A stretch of DNA of 64,000 nucleotides from Cytobacillus sp. NJ13 (GTDB taxonomy: Bacteria > Bacillota > Bacilli > Bacillales > Cytobacillaceae). The stretch spans positions 5,173,501 to 5,237,500 of the forward strand of contig JAUCFP010000006.1 in NCBI GenBank assembly GCA_030348385.1, read 5' to 3'. The notes below the pieces were generated by a model. The model was not told where the DNA came from, searched no databases, and saw only the letters and a list, made by a program, of their open reading frames with translations. This document shows positions 51,810 through 59,222 of the stretch, piece after piece (position 1 is the stretch's first letter; each line of letters starts with the position of its first letter). The position numbers and the translations under genes are program-made.

Positions 51810-52685
51810 ATGCATAATACAGCTTCTGTAAAAACAATAAAAAAAGAAAACGTTCTTGCCGAATTATACCTTGATCCATTCAATAAACGCTTAAGAGTAG
51901 ATGATTATGCAGGGAAATTGGAAGATGCTGTTCATGAAGCAGAGAAAACGGCAAAAGAACACCAGTGTGAGAAATTAATTTTTAGAGGAAGAGTGGAAAA
52001 TTATACGGATCTGCTTGCTAATGGTTTTCAATGCGAAGCTGTTATTGACGGGTATTTCCGGGGCTCTGATCAATACTTTTTCTGTAAATATTTCTCAGAC
52101 GAAAGAAGAATCAATCCCCATTGGATTTCTGAAGACAGCATCATTACAAATGTAGTTGCCCTTTCAAGAAACCCGGATGTCATCTTGCCTCCTTCCGAAT
52201 ATCAGCTCCTGAAAGTAACGGAGCAAGATACTGAAAAACTTGCTGCACTTTACCGGGAAGTATTTCAAATTTATCCAACACCTCTCCATGATCCCTCATA
52301 TATTAAAAAGACAATCCAGGAAGGTACCATCTATTATGCATTTCAGTATAATGATGACCTTGTCAGTGCAGCTTCAGCGGAGGTCAATCTTTTTTATAGA
52401 AACGCAGAACTGACAGATTGTGCGACACTTCCATCCCACCGTAAACATGGTTTAATGAAAATACTCCTTGAAAAATTGGAAAAAGATTTAAAATCGCAGG
52501 GTGTATTCTGTGCCTACTCCATTGCCAGAGCGCTGTCGTTTGGAATGAATGCCGTTCTGCATCAGCTGGGCTATTCCTATCGGGGCCGGCTTCTTAACAA
52601 CTGTTATATTTTCGATAAACTTGAAAATATGAATGTCTGGGTAAAGAATTTGGCTGCAGCGGATTACTCGGGCCACAAAAAATAG
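51810..52685 (+). CDS. ablB: Beta-lysine N6-acetyltransferase (YodP/AblB)
   Basis: The 291-residue protein has a GNAT domain in its C-terminal half (about residues 140-270), with LVSAASAEVNLFYRNAELTDCATLPSHRKHGLMKILLEKLE as the acetyl-CoA binding strand-helix region. The N-terminal half (DYAGKLEDAVHEAEK, CEKLIFRGRVENY) is typical of the putative beta-lysine acetyltransferase family that accompanies lysine 2,3-aminomutase in methanogens and Bacillus. It acetylates the side-chain amine of the KamA product. AAAGGGG precedes ATG 51810. It lies between the catabolic genes and the sigma-54 activator. Confidence 0.9.
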   Translation: MHNTASVKTIKKENVLAELYLDPFNKRLRVDDYAGKLEDAVHEAEKTAKEHQCEKLIFRGRVENYTDLLANGFQCEAVIDGYFRGSDQYFFCKYFSDERRINPHWISEDSIITNVVALSRNPDVILPPSEYQLLKVTEQDTEKLAALYREVFQIYPTPLHDPSYIKKTIQEGTIYYAFQYNDDLVSAASAEVNLFYRNAELTDCATLPSHRKHGLMKILLEKLEKDLKSQGVFCAYSIARALSFGMNAVLHQLGYSYRGRLLNNCYIFDKLENMNVWVKNLAAADYSGHKK

Positions 52686-52724
52686 TGCCGGTATTTCGGC
52701 ACCATCCTGACAAATTTTCGGCAC
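52685..52724 (+). other. Hairpin with two alternative partners between ablB and the activator gene
   Basis: GTGCCG (52685-52690) can pair with CGGCAC at 52697-52702 or with a second CGGCAC at 52719-52724; TTTCGGCACC occurs twice, 22 bp apart. No T run follows, so it is not a standard terminator. An operator or RNA-switch role is speculative. Confidence 0.35.
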
Positions 52725-52758
52725 CCTGTCATATACATATATATGGGAGGGGATTTTG

Positions 52759-54201
52759 ATGACTGAAACTCAAAGCATTTCAAAAGAAGTTCTGGCAGCC
52801 ATATTAAAGGGCATTGATGAAGGAATTCATGTAGTAGATTTGAATGGAAATACCATTTTTTATAATGAAATTGCTGCAAGACACGATGGTCTGGAGGTTT
52901 CTGAGGTTATCGGAAAACCTGTTCTGAAAGTCTTTCCTTCATTGGATAAAGAGACAAGCACCTTATTAAAAGTAATGAAAACAAAAAAACCGATCTATAA
53001 TCAGACGCAATCCTATGTGAACCTTCATGGCTCACAAATAGAAACCATTAATACAACTCTCCCTATTACTGTAGGTGGGAAAGTAGCGGGAGCTGTTGAG
53101 ATTGCAAAGGACTATTCCAGGTTGAAGCTTCTTTCTGAAAGCCTTCTGGATTTGCGAAAAAAAATAAAACAGCCTGTCAAAAAAAAGACTGCTGTTGATA
53201 ATGTCCAGTACACACTGGATAGCCTTCTCACTATAAATCAGGAAATGCAAAAAATTAAAAAAGAAGCGGCCAAACTGGCTAAGTCTGATTCCTCCATTCT
53301 GGTGTTTGGCGAAAGCGGGTGCGGAAAGGAGCTCTTTGTTCAGGGACTCCACCATGCTTCCTCAAGAGCTGCCGGGCCATTTATTGCCCAGAACTGTGCA
53401 GCTATACCGGAACCATTGCTTGAAAGCATTCTATTCGGGACGGCTAAAGGAAGCTACACAGGAGCTGTAGACAGGCCAGGGCTATTTGAATTAGCCGATG
53501 GGGGAACACTCTTCCTTGATGAAATACATGCCATGCCAATTGAGCTTCAGGCAAAATTGCTTAGAGTGCTGGAGGATGGGATTGTCAGAAGAGTGGGAAG
53601 CCCGAAGAGTTCCCAGGCAGATGTGAGAGTGATTGCAGCCATGAATATCCATCCAGTTGAAGCGCTGGAGAGAAACCAAATCAGAACAGACTTATTTTAC
53701 CGTTTAAATGTTCTCACTTTCAGGCTCCTTCCTCTAAGGGATAGGAAAGAAGATATTGAATTTCTTGCATATCATTTTATTGGGGGATTTAATCAGGTTT
53801 TACACAAAAACCTTTCAGGAATCGCGGATGATGTGCTTGACTTTTTCAGACAATATCATTGGCCCGGAAATGTCAGGGAATTAAAGCATACAATCGAATA
53901 CATGATGAATGTCTGTGAAGATGATTTCCTTAAAACTGAGGATTTGCCAGTTATAATGAGACAGCAGCTGCAAAAGGATAAACAGGATGTTTCACTAAAG
54001 GTTCAGCCATTAAAGGCGAGCATGGAAGAACAGGAAAAAGCATTAATTGAAAAAGCTCTTCTAGAGACGAATGGAAATATAAAAAGAGCCGCAAAGCTAT
54101 TGGAGGTTCCGCGTCAAACGCTGCAATATAAACTGGCAAAGTATAATATTGAGATAAATACCAGGAGCTTAGTCTGCAACACTAATGAAAGTGCCGAATA
54201 A
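52759..54201 (+). CDS. PAS-domain sigma-54-dependent activator of the beta-lysine cluster
   Basis: The 480-residue protein has three parts: an N-terminal PAS sensor (GIDEGIHVVDLNGNTIFYNE, about residues 15-115), a central AAA+ domain and a C-terminal Fis-type HTH (GNIKRAAKLLEVPRQTLQYKL). The AAA+ domain has Walker A FGESGCGKELF, Walker B DGGTLFLDEIHAM, and the sigma-54 contact loop as GSYTGA, a variant of GAFTGA. The architecture is that of B. subtilis RocR, which activates arginine catabolism. It lies directly before a -24/-12 promoter and kamA, so its likely inducer is lysine or a pathway intermediate (inference). ATG 52759 follows GGGAGGGG. Confidence 0.9.
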   Translation: MTETQSISKEVLAAILKGIDEGIHVVDLNGNTIFYNEIAARHDGLEVSEVIGKPVLKVFPSLDKETSTLLKVMKTKKPIYNQTQSYVNLHGSQIETINTTLPITVGGKVAGAVEIAKDYSRLKLLSESLLDLRKKIKQPVKKKTAVDNVQYTLDSLLTINQEMQKIKKEAAKLAKSDSSILVFGESGCGKELFVQGLHHASSRAAGPFIAQNCAAIPEPLLESILFGTAKGSYTGAVDRPGLFELADGGTLFLDEIHAMPIELQAKLLRVLEDGIVRRVGSPKSSQADVRVIAAMNIHPVEALERNQIRTDLFYRLNVLTFRLLPLRDRKEDIEFLAYHFIGGFNQVLHKNLSGIADDVLDFFRQYHWPGNVRELKHTIEYMMNVCEDDFLKTEDLPVIMRQQLQKDKQDVSLKVQPLKASMEEQEKALIEKALLETNGNIKRAAKLLEVPRQTLQYKLAKYNIEINTRSLVCNTNESAE

Positions 54202-54214
54202 TCGGCATTTTTTT
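54192..54214 (+). terminator. Terminator overlapping the end of the activator gene
   Basis: TGCCG and CGGCA with a 6-nt loop, followed by seven T residues; the left arm is in the last codons. Confidence 0.75.
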
Positions 54215-54311
54215 GTTTCATAGACCACCAGTTTAATAAAAATATTCCCTCAGCTGCTAACAATCGCCACTCCGGCAAGGTTTTCATATGATAATAGGAA
54301 AGCTTCAAAAC

Positions 54312-54327
54312 TGGCATGATTCTTGCA
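54312..54327 (+). promoter_or_regulatory. Sigma-54 (-24/-12) promoter of kamA
   Basis: TGGCAT (54312-54317), five bases and TTGCA (54323-54327) match the SigL consensus TGGCAC-N5-TTGCW with one change; GG and GC are separated by the required 10 bp. It lies 38 bp before kamA and directly behind the sigma-54 activator gene. Confidence 0.85.
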
Positions 54328-54365
54328 GTATGTATTTGAAAGAAATCCATATAGGGGGAATTTAA

Positions 54366-55796
54366 ATGAAGAACTTTTTATATAAACCGGATCGGCACTG
54401 GAAAGACATTGAGCTGTGGAAGGATGTCACAGAAGAACAATGGAATGATTGGCTTTGGCAGCTGACAAATACAATTCGCACTGTTGATGATCTGAAGAAA
54501 GTCATAAATCTCACTCAGGATGAGGAAGAAGGGGTGAGGATCTCGACCAGGACGATTCCGCTGAACATTACACCTTATTATGCTTCACTAATGAATCCGG
54601 ATGATCCGCGATGTCCGATTAGAATGCAATCGGTACCAATTTCAAAAGAAATATATAAAACAAAATATGACCTTGAAGATCCTTTGCATGAAGATGAAGA
54701 TTCACCTGTCCCTGGCCTGACGCACCGTTATCCTGATCGTGTCTTATTTTTAGTGACAAACCAATGCTCCATGTATTGCCGCTATTGTACAAGGAGGAGA
54801 TTTTCCGGTCAAATTGGCATGGGAGTACCGAAAAAACAGCTTGATGCAGCGATCAGCTATATCAGGAGTGCCCCTCAGGTTAGAGACGTTCTTATATCTG
54901 GCGGGGATGGACTTTTAATCAATGACAATATCCTTGAATACATTCTGAAGAATTTGCGGGAAATCGATCATGTTGAAATCATCAGAATCGGCACGAGGGC
55001 ACCGGTTGTATTTCCGCAGCGGATTACCGAAAATTTATGCAATATCCTGAAAAAGTATCATCCGGTATGGCTAAATACACATTTTAATACTTCTATTGAA
55101 ATTACCGAAGATTCTAAGAGAGCATGTGAGATGCTGGCAAATGCCGGTGTTCCAGTTGGCAACCAATCCGTTATTTTGGCGGGCATAAACGACAGCGTTC
55201 CAATTATGAAAAAACTAATGCATGACCTTGTTAAAATCCGGGTCCGGCCTTATTACATTTATCAATGTGATCTATCTGAAGGCATTGGCCATTTCCGCGC
55301 ACCAGTTTCAAAAGGGCTTGAGATCATTGAGGGATTAAGAGGGCATACTTCGGGATATGCGGTTCCAACTTTTGTTGTGGACGCGCCTGGGGGAGGCGGA
55401 AAAATCTCCTTGCAGCCGAATTACCTGATATCACAAAGTGCCGATAAAGTGGTCCTTCGTAATTTTGAAGGAGTCATAACCACTTATCCGGAGCCGGAAA
55501 ACTATGTTCCTGGCCGTGCTGAAGGGTATTTTAAAGAAGTTTACCCGGAAATGGATGAAAAACGGTCCAATGTCGGAATAGCCGCGCTGATGAATGATCA
55601 GCAGTTTAATCTTGTACCTGAAGGGCTTGCAAGACTTGACCGCCGAGAAAAATATGAAAGCGATCCGTCCCATAGTTCATTGAAGGATAAACGTGACAAA
55701 CGGGATGAACTAAAGGAAAAGAAATTCAATGCCCAGCAGACGAAGCAGAATCCATCAGCTGAAACGGATGCCGAGACGGCAGCGGCAAAGGAATAG
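54366..55796 (+). CDS. kamA: Lysine 2,3-aminomutase
   Basis: The 476-residue radical-SAM/PLP enzyme converts L-lysine to (S)-beta-lysine. The cluster motif is TNQCSMYCRYCTRRR (Cys134, Cys138, Cys141). The SAM-binding ISGGDGL and the PLP lysine Lys346 in DAPGGGGKISLQPNY are present, as is VRPYYIYQCDLSEGIGHFR. The zinc-site cysteines of the clostridial enzyme (one in LRGVNDC, three in GCNCDVC) are replaced by GINDS and GRAEGY, and a charged 60-residue tail (DKRDKRDELKEKKFNAQQ) is added, as in B. subtilis YodO. It is driven by a sigma-54 promoter. GGGGGAA precedes ATG 54366. yokU follows after 10 bp. Confidence 0.95.
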   Translation: MKNFLYKPDRHWKDIELWKDVTEEQWNDWLWQLTNTIRTVDDLKKVINLTQDEEEGVRISTRTIPLNITPYYASLMNPDDPRCPIRMQSVPISKEIYKTKYDLEDPLHEDEDSPVPGLTHRYPDRVLFLVTNQCSMYCRYCTRRRFSGQIGMGVPKKQLDAAISYIRSAPQVRDVLISGGDGLLINDNILEYILKNLREIDHVEIIRIGTRAPVVFPQRITENLCNILKKYHPVWLNTHFNTSIEITEDSKRACEMLANAGVPVGNQSVILAGINDSVPIMKKLMHDLVKIRVRPYYIYQCDLSEGIGHFRAPVSKGLEIIEGLRGHTSGYAVPTFVVDAPGGGGKISLQPNYLISQSADKVVLRNFEGVITTYPEPENYVPGRAEGYFKEVYPEMDEKRSNVGIAALMNDQQFNLVPEGLARLDRREKYESDPSHSSLKDKRDKRDELKEKKFNAQQTKQNPSAETDAETAAAKE

Positions 55797-55806
55797 GAGG
55801 CTAAGA

Positions 55807-56100
55807 ATGCAAATTAAATGCGCATGGTGTGAAAGCCCAAATATAAATGAGAGCAGGGAAACTGTTTATTGGGAGCTGCCTGATGGAACAAGGGCCATCC
55901 AAATCAATGAGACACCTTCCATTTCCTGCAGCGATTGTGATATGGTTTACCAGTCCGATGATCTTGTTAAGGAGATTGAGGACCAACTATTTTTAATTGA
56001 TGCGAAAAAGATCGGAAAAGAAATAAATTTTGAAAAATTGATGGAGCAGCCGAGGCTGCTGAAGCGAAATTATTTCGATTTCTCTTCCTATGATAAGTAA
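55807..56100 (+). CDS. yokU: YokU family zinc-ribbon protein
   Basis: The 97-residue protein has two CxxC knuckles, CAWC at residues 5-8 and CSDC about 40 residues later, forming a YgiT-type zinc ribbon, then an acidic helix (DDLVKEIEDQLFLIDAKKIGKEI). YokU accompanies kamA in Bacillus genomes; its function is unknown. Shine-Dalgarno AGGAGG is eight bases before ATG 55807. It is co-transcribed with kamA and followed by the hairpin-rich repeat. Confidence 0.87.
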   Translation: MQIKCAWCESPNINESRETVYWELPDGTRAIQINETPSISCSDCDMVYQSDDLVKEIEDQLFLIDAKKIGKEINFEKLMEQPRLLKRNYFDFSSYDK

Positions 56101-56110
56101 GTGATAAGGG

Positions 56111-56335
56111 CTCGAGGTCATAAGACGAGCCGGCCAAAAGGTTAAAGAACAACCTTTCAGCCGGCTCGTCTTATGCTTGAGGCCCGCAGGACATGGAAGG
56201 CTTCGTCAGCATAAACATCGCACGACCGAAAGCGATAGCTTTTGGGAGGATGCGGGTCAAGCAGACGTTGCCACAGGACGTGGCGCTTTTAGTCTGCGTT
56301 CCTTTATAAGCGGGCGCCTTCCGCTTTTCTTATGA
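56111..56335. repeat. Hairpin-rich dispersed intergenic repeat, copy 1
   Basis: The element has a long hairpin with 16-bp perfect arms (CATAAGACGAGCCGGC at 56119-56134 and its complement at 56160-56175) plus an inner AAAGGTT/AACCTTT stem. It then holds CCGAAAGC/GCTTTTGG, a nested GCAGAC-GCCAC/GTGGC-GTCTGC structure and a terminal AAGCGG/CCGCTT stem with T run. The outer end (GCGGAAG-GCGCC on the minus strand) matches copy 2 at 62072-62195. I know similar elements (AGCGGAAGCGCC ... CTCGAGG ... GCTAGACA) as common intergenic repeats in Bacillaceae. No coding capacity is seen in this 313-bp gap. Confidence 0.7.
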
Positions 56336-56413
56336 ATTAGTAGACGAACTGAGCACATTTCAATTATAGTAGAAAATAAATTAATGAACGACAGAAAAAA
56401 GGAAGGCGTTAGT

Positions 56414-56635
56414 ATGTCCAAAACTTTCTATCACTTTTTAATGAAGTACAGGCACCCTGCACCGAAGGATCACATCAGCCGTTTTGCCAATGATGCTTAT
56501 GAGGATCACAGCTTTCCGAAAACAGCCTATGATTATGATGAGATCAGCTCTTACCTTGAAATGAATGGAAGTTATCCTGAGAGCATGTCTGTATTTGATG
56601 AAGTCTGGGAATTGTATATTCTTTCTGAAAGCTAA
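56414..56635 (+). CDS. yozE: YozE family protein
   Basis: The 73-residue acidic protein is of the YozE SAM-like fold: TFYHFLMKYRHP, HISRFANDAYEDHSFPKTAYDYDEISSYLEMNGSYPESM and VFDEVWELYI. Function unknown. AAGGCG lies before ATG 56414; the in-frame start at 56384 gives an unlikely basic extension. The order yokU-yozE-yodN-yozD fits the B. subtilis yod region. A terminator follows. Confidence 0.87.
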   Translation: MSKTFYHFLMKYRHPAPKDHISRFANDAYEDHSFPKTAYDYDEISSYLEMNGSYPESMSVFDEVWELYILSES

Positions 56636-56647
56636 ATGATTTCTTGG

Positions 56648-56677
56648 AAACACTCCGTCTATTGGAGTGTTTTTTTA
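56648..56677 (+). terminator. Terminator after yozE
   Basis: AACACTCC and GGAGTGTT form a perfect 8-bp stem with a 7-nt loop followed by TTTTTT. Confidence 0.85.
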
Positions 56678-56804
56678 TTTGAAATCAATTCAGGACGTCT
56701 GCGCTTTTTGCTTGATTGTGATGAACGTACGGACGATTTTCATAAAAAGTGCATATACTATTGTATTCAATACTCACGACTCAGTCATTGAGAGGATGGA
56801 GGAA

Positions 56805-57500
56805 ATGAGCAAAAAGAAGAAACCAAAGTACAAAATCGGTGATACAGTCGTGATCACTATTTATGGTACAGTCGGAAAAGTAACAGATGTGAAATGGCTA
56901 GATGATATGTACGTCTATGAAGTCAATAAAAGCGAAGGTCTATATATGGAATCCAGCCTTCAAATGCTGTCTGAGTATGAAGGTGAGATTATGGAAAAGG
57001 AACATATTGACATCGAATATAAATACTTTTTTGGCGACCTTGTCCAAGTCAAGGGGTATGGTTCGGATCTTTTCAAAATAGTAGGCTTCAGGACGGAAAT
57101 TTGGAGATACAAAGAAGATGCATGGGAAGATGTTATATATGAGCTTTCGAGAATAAATGACGGGGAATGGCTGGAGGCAGGCGAGGAAGAGCTGACACTC
57201 GTTGCGGATGCTGAAAGTGCAGATGCTTTTATCCAGAAGCTGGGACTCCTTTATATGATCAACAAAAAAGAAAAGCTGCCTGAATTAAAGGAATCCGCTC
57301 ATTCATTCCGCAAGGCAGAAAAGGAATTGCTTGAAGGCATAAAAGAAAGAAAAGTGCTGATTGATGGTTTGCTTGATATATATAATGATTATCGTATTCT
57401 TTTTGAAATGTTTCAGGATGATGAGTATAAGCATATCATGCGGGTTATACTCAGAAAACTTAAGCATATTGCCAATAATGATGATAAGAGCACTGTTTAA
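56805..57500 (+). CDS. yodN: YodN-like hypothetical protein
   Basis: The 231-residue soluble protein has a very basic N-terminus (SKKKKPKYKIGDTVVI) and two KOW/Tudor-like beta segments (KIGDTVVITIYGTVGKVTDVKW and FFGDLVQVKGYGSDLFKIVGF), followed by helices in the C-terminal half. The repeated GDxVxIxxYGTVGKV pattern suggests tandem small beta-barrels that could bind nucleic acid or protein (inference). By position and length it corresponds to B. subtilis YodN; function unknown. ATG 56805 is chosen with AGAGG nine bases upstream; ATG 56796 is too close to that site. Confidence 0.7.
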   Translation: MSKKKKPKYKIGDTVVITIYGTVGKVTDVKWLDDMYVYEVNKSEGLYMESSLQMLSEYEGEIMEKEHIDIEYKYFFGDLVQVKGYGSDLFKIVGFRTEIWRYKEDAWEDVIYELSRINDGEWLEAGEEELTLVADAESADAFIQKLGLLYMINKKEKLPELKESAHSFRKAEKELLEGIKERKVLIDGLLDIYNDYRILFEMFQDDEYKHIMRVILRKLKHIANNDDKSTV

Positions 57501-57526
57501 AAACAGCTCAGTGGTTTAAGCTCTTT

Positions 57527-57688
57527 TTAGAGCCAAGTGATTAGGAGATACAGTAAAAACGGGATGCCAAACCATATGACCAGCTTAAACCAGGCATTTA
57601 ATAGATTGCTATAAAGATTTATGATGGAGCTTTCTTCACGATTGACATCTTCTTTAATTATTAGGGCCAGTCTGGATATACTTGACAT
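57527..57688 (-). CDS. 53-residue single-span membrane protein
   Basis: On the minus strand, GAGGAGGAG lies four bases before ATG (57688-57686). The open frame runs to TAA at 57529-57527. The peptide has a soluble amphipathic start (SSISRLALIIKEDVNREESS) and a C-terminal membrane helix (FKLVIWFGIPFLLYLLITWL). The very strong ribosome site and clean membrane profile support a true gene. Family unknown. It lies between yodN and yozD in the opposite direction. Confidence 0.7.
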   Translation of the reverse strand: MSSISRLALIIKEDVNREESSIINLYSNLLNAWFKLVIWFGIPFLLYLLITWL

Positions 57689-57863
57689 GTCGCTCCTCCT
57701 CAATTACTGAATAAAATGGATCCTTATTAGCTGCTTATCCTATATGTATGTCCTTACTAGAGAAAAATGCACTGTAAGACAAAATAAAGAATTACTTTTC
57801 TGAAAGTTGTTTTGCATGAATCCAGTCAGTGCTTCATACATTTTGTACAAAGGGGGCGTTGCT

Positions 57864-58037
57864 GTGAAGGAAATAGAGGTAGTAATAGATACGGAAGAAA
57901 TTGCTGAGTTTTTCTTTCATGAGCTGGCAAAAAGAGGTTATGTTCCTACTGAAGGAGAATTGGATGAACTTGCAGATATCACATTTGAATACCTCCTGCA
58001 AAAGTGCATCATTGATGAAGAAATTGAAGACGACTAA
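57864..58037 (+). CDS. yozD: YozD family small acidic protein
   Basis: The 57-residue acidic protein (KEIEVVIDTEEIAEFFFHEL, GYVPTEGELDELADITFEYLL) starts at GTG 57864 with AAGGGGG nine bases upstream. It matches the YozD family (domain of unknown function) of Bacillaceae, located in B. subtilis next to yodN. An in-frame start at 57807 lacks a ribosome site. A strong terminator follows. Confidence 0.82.
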   Translation: MKEIEVVIDTEEIAEFFFHELAKRGYVPTEGELDELADITFEYLLQKCIIDEEIEDD

Positions 58038-58045
58038 TATAGAAA

Positions 58046-58077
58046 AATGACGAGGAAAGGTGCTCGTCATTTTTTTG
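58046..58077 (+). terminator. Terminator after yozD
   Basis: AATGACGAG and CTCGTCATT form a 9-bp perfect stem with an 8-nt loop, then seven T residues. The following 137 bp hold no supported gene. Confidence 0.85.
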
Positions 58078-58214
58078 CGGAGCAGCAGGAGCATCAAGCA
58101 CATACATATTCTGAAACATCGAATAAAAGCACACATCATCTTTCAAGAAAACGCTTAGAAATGATAAAGCAAATTCCGCAAATATAAAAAATATCCGGCA
58201 GCACATCAAAAAAA

Positions 58215-58241
58215 TGAAACTTTTCTTGTTATGAGCACGTA
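58215..58241 (+). promoter_or_regulatory. ECF sigma (SigW-type) promoter of spo0M
   Basis: TGAAAC (58215-58220), a 17-bp spacer starting TTTTC, and CGTA (58238-58241). In B. subtilis spo0M is a known SigW/SigH target. The leader to 58377 holds a CTGCCGG/CCGGC inverted segment at 58284-58313. Confidence 0.8.
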
Positions 58242-58376
58242 TATCTAAATGAAACAAGTGCTTTGTGTTATATATAGTAAAGACTGCCGGAAATGTTTAA
58301 AAAAGTTGGCCGGCTTGAAGGTAAATCTTCAATTGGGAAAGAAATAAAATAAAAAAAGAACTAGGGAGAGAAGCAT

Positions 58377-59147
58377 ATGTCATTTTTTAATAAGGTCCTG
58401 GCAAGTGTGGGAATTGGATCGGCAAAAGTCGATACGAAACTTGAAAAGGATTCAGCAGCCCCAGGTGAAGTCCTCAGAGGCGTTGTCGAGATTACAGGGG
58501 GAAGCACCGAACAGAAAATCGATGATATTTATCTTTCATTGAATACTACTTATATTAAAGAATCAGATGATAAAAAATATACAGTCTCCGGTTTGATTGA
58601 CCGTTTCAGGCTTGCTCAATCCTTCACCCTGGCTGCGAATGAACGAAAGGAGATTCCATTTACCTTTAACCTTCCAGCTGACACACCTTTGTCTTTTGGG
58701 AAAACAAAAATTTGGGTGGCGACTGGGCTGGATATAAAAAACGCGGTGGATCCTGCCGATAAGGATTATATTCGAGTTGTGGCAAACCCGCTAATGGATT
58801 CTGTATTGAACGCTGTTTCGAGTATGGGATTCCGTTTGCGGGAAGCAGAATGCGAACAGGCTCCGCACCGCCTCCGCAGAAGGCTGCCGTTTATACAAGA
58901 GTTTGAATTTGTTCCAGTCTCCGGTCCTTTCAGAGGAAAGCTGGATGAACTGGAAGTTGTATTTTTTCCACAGTCAAATGGAGAGACTGAGATCCTGATG
59001 CAAGTAGACCGCAAAGCGAGAGGGCTGGGCGGATTCCTGGCAGAAGCATTGGAAATGGATGAAGCCTTTGTCCGTTTCACTGTTACAAATGCAGATATTC
59101 CTTATATGCAGCAAAAGCTACAGTCTGTCATTGCAAAATATGCTTAA
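58377..59147 (+). CDS. spo0M: Sporulation-control protein Spo0M
   Basis: The 256-residue protein has an arrestin-like N-terminal domain (FFNKVLASVGIGSAKVDTKL, APGEVLRGVVEITGGSTEQKIDDIYL) and a C-terminal domain with LMDSVLNAVSSMGFRLREAECEQ and LDELEVVFFPQSNGETEILMQVDRKARGLGGFL. This is full-length Spo0M, a cytoplasmic protein affecting early sporulation and cell division. Its SigW-type promoter places it in the same predicted envelope-stress regulon as the Ter island. AGGGAGAGA precedes ATG 58377. A bidirectional terminator follows. Confidence 0.95.
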   Translation: MSFFNKVLASVGIGSAKVDTKLEKDSAAPGEVLRGVVEITGGSTEQKIDDIYLSLNTTYIKESDDKKYTVSGLIDRFRLAQSFTLAANERKEIPFTFNLPADTPLSFGKTKIWVATGLDIKNAVDPADKDYIRVVANPLMDSVLNAVSSMGFRLREAECEQAPHRLRRRLPFIQEFEFVPVSGPFRGKLDELEVVFFPQSNGETEILMQVDRKARGLGGFLAEALEMDEAFVRFTVTNADIPYMQQKLQSVIAKYA

Positions 59148-59160
59148 ATAAATGCTGACG

Positions 59161-59190
59161 AAAACGATGGGTGACGCCCATCGTTTTTTT
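59161..59190. terminator. Bidirectional terminator between spo0M and the GDPD gene
   Basis: AAAACGATGGG and CCCATCGTTTT form 11-bp arms around a TGACG loop, with T runs on both sides. Confidence 0.88.
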
Positions 59191-59222
59191 ATGCTCAGAC
59201 TGTGGCTGTGGAATGCATATAG

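Noticed and set aside
51358..51879. 173-codon minus-strand open frame across the 21-bp array
   Set aside because: It runs antisense to the ALDH end, the repeat array and the ablB start; repeats explain its low-complexity stretch.
58142..58160. cre-like AGAAAACGCTTAGA upstream of spo0M
   Set aside because: It has two mismatches including the first position, and carbon control of spo0M is not expected.
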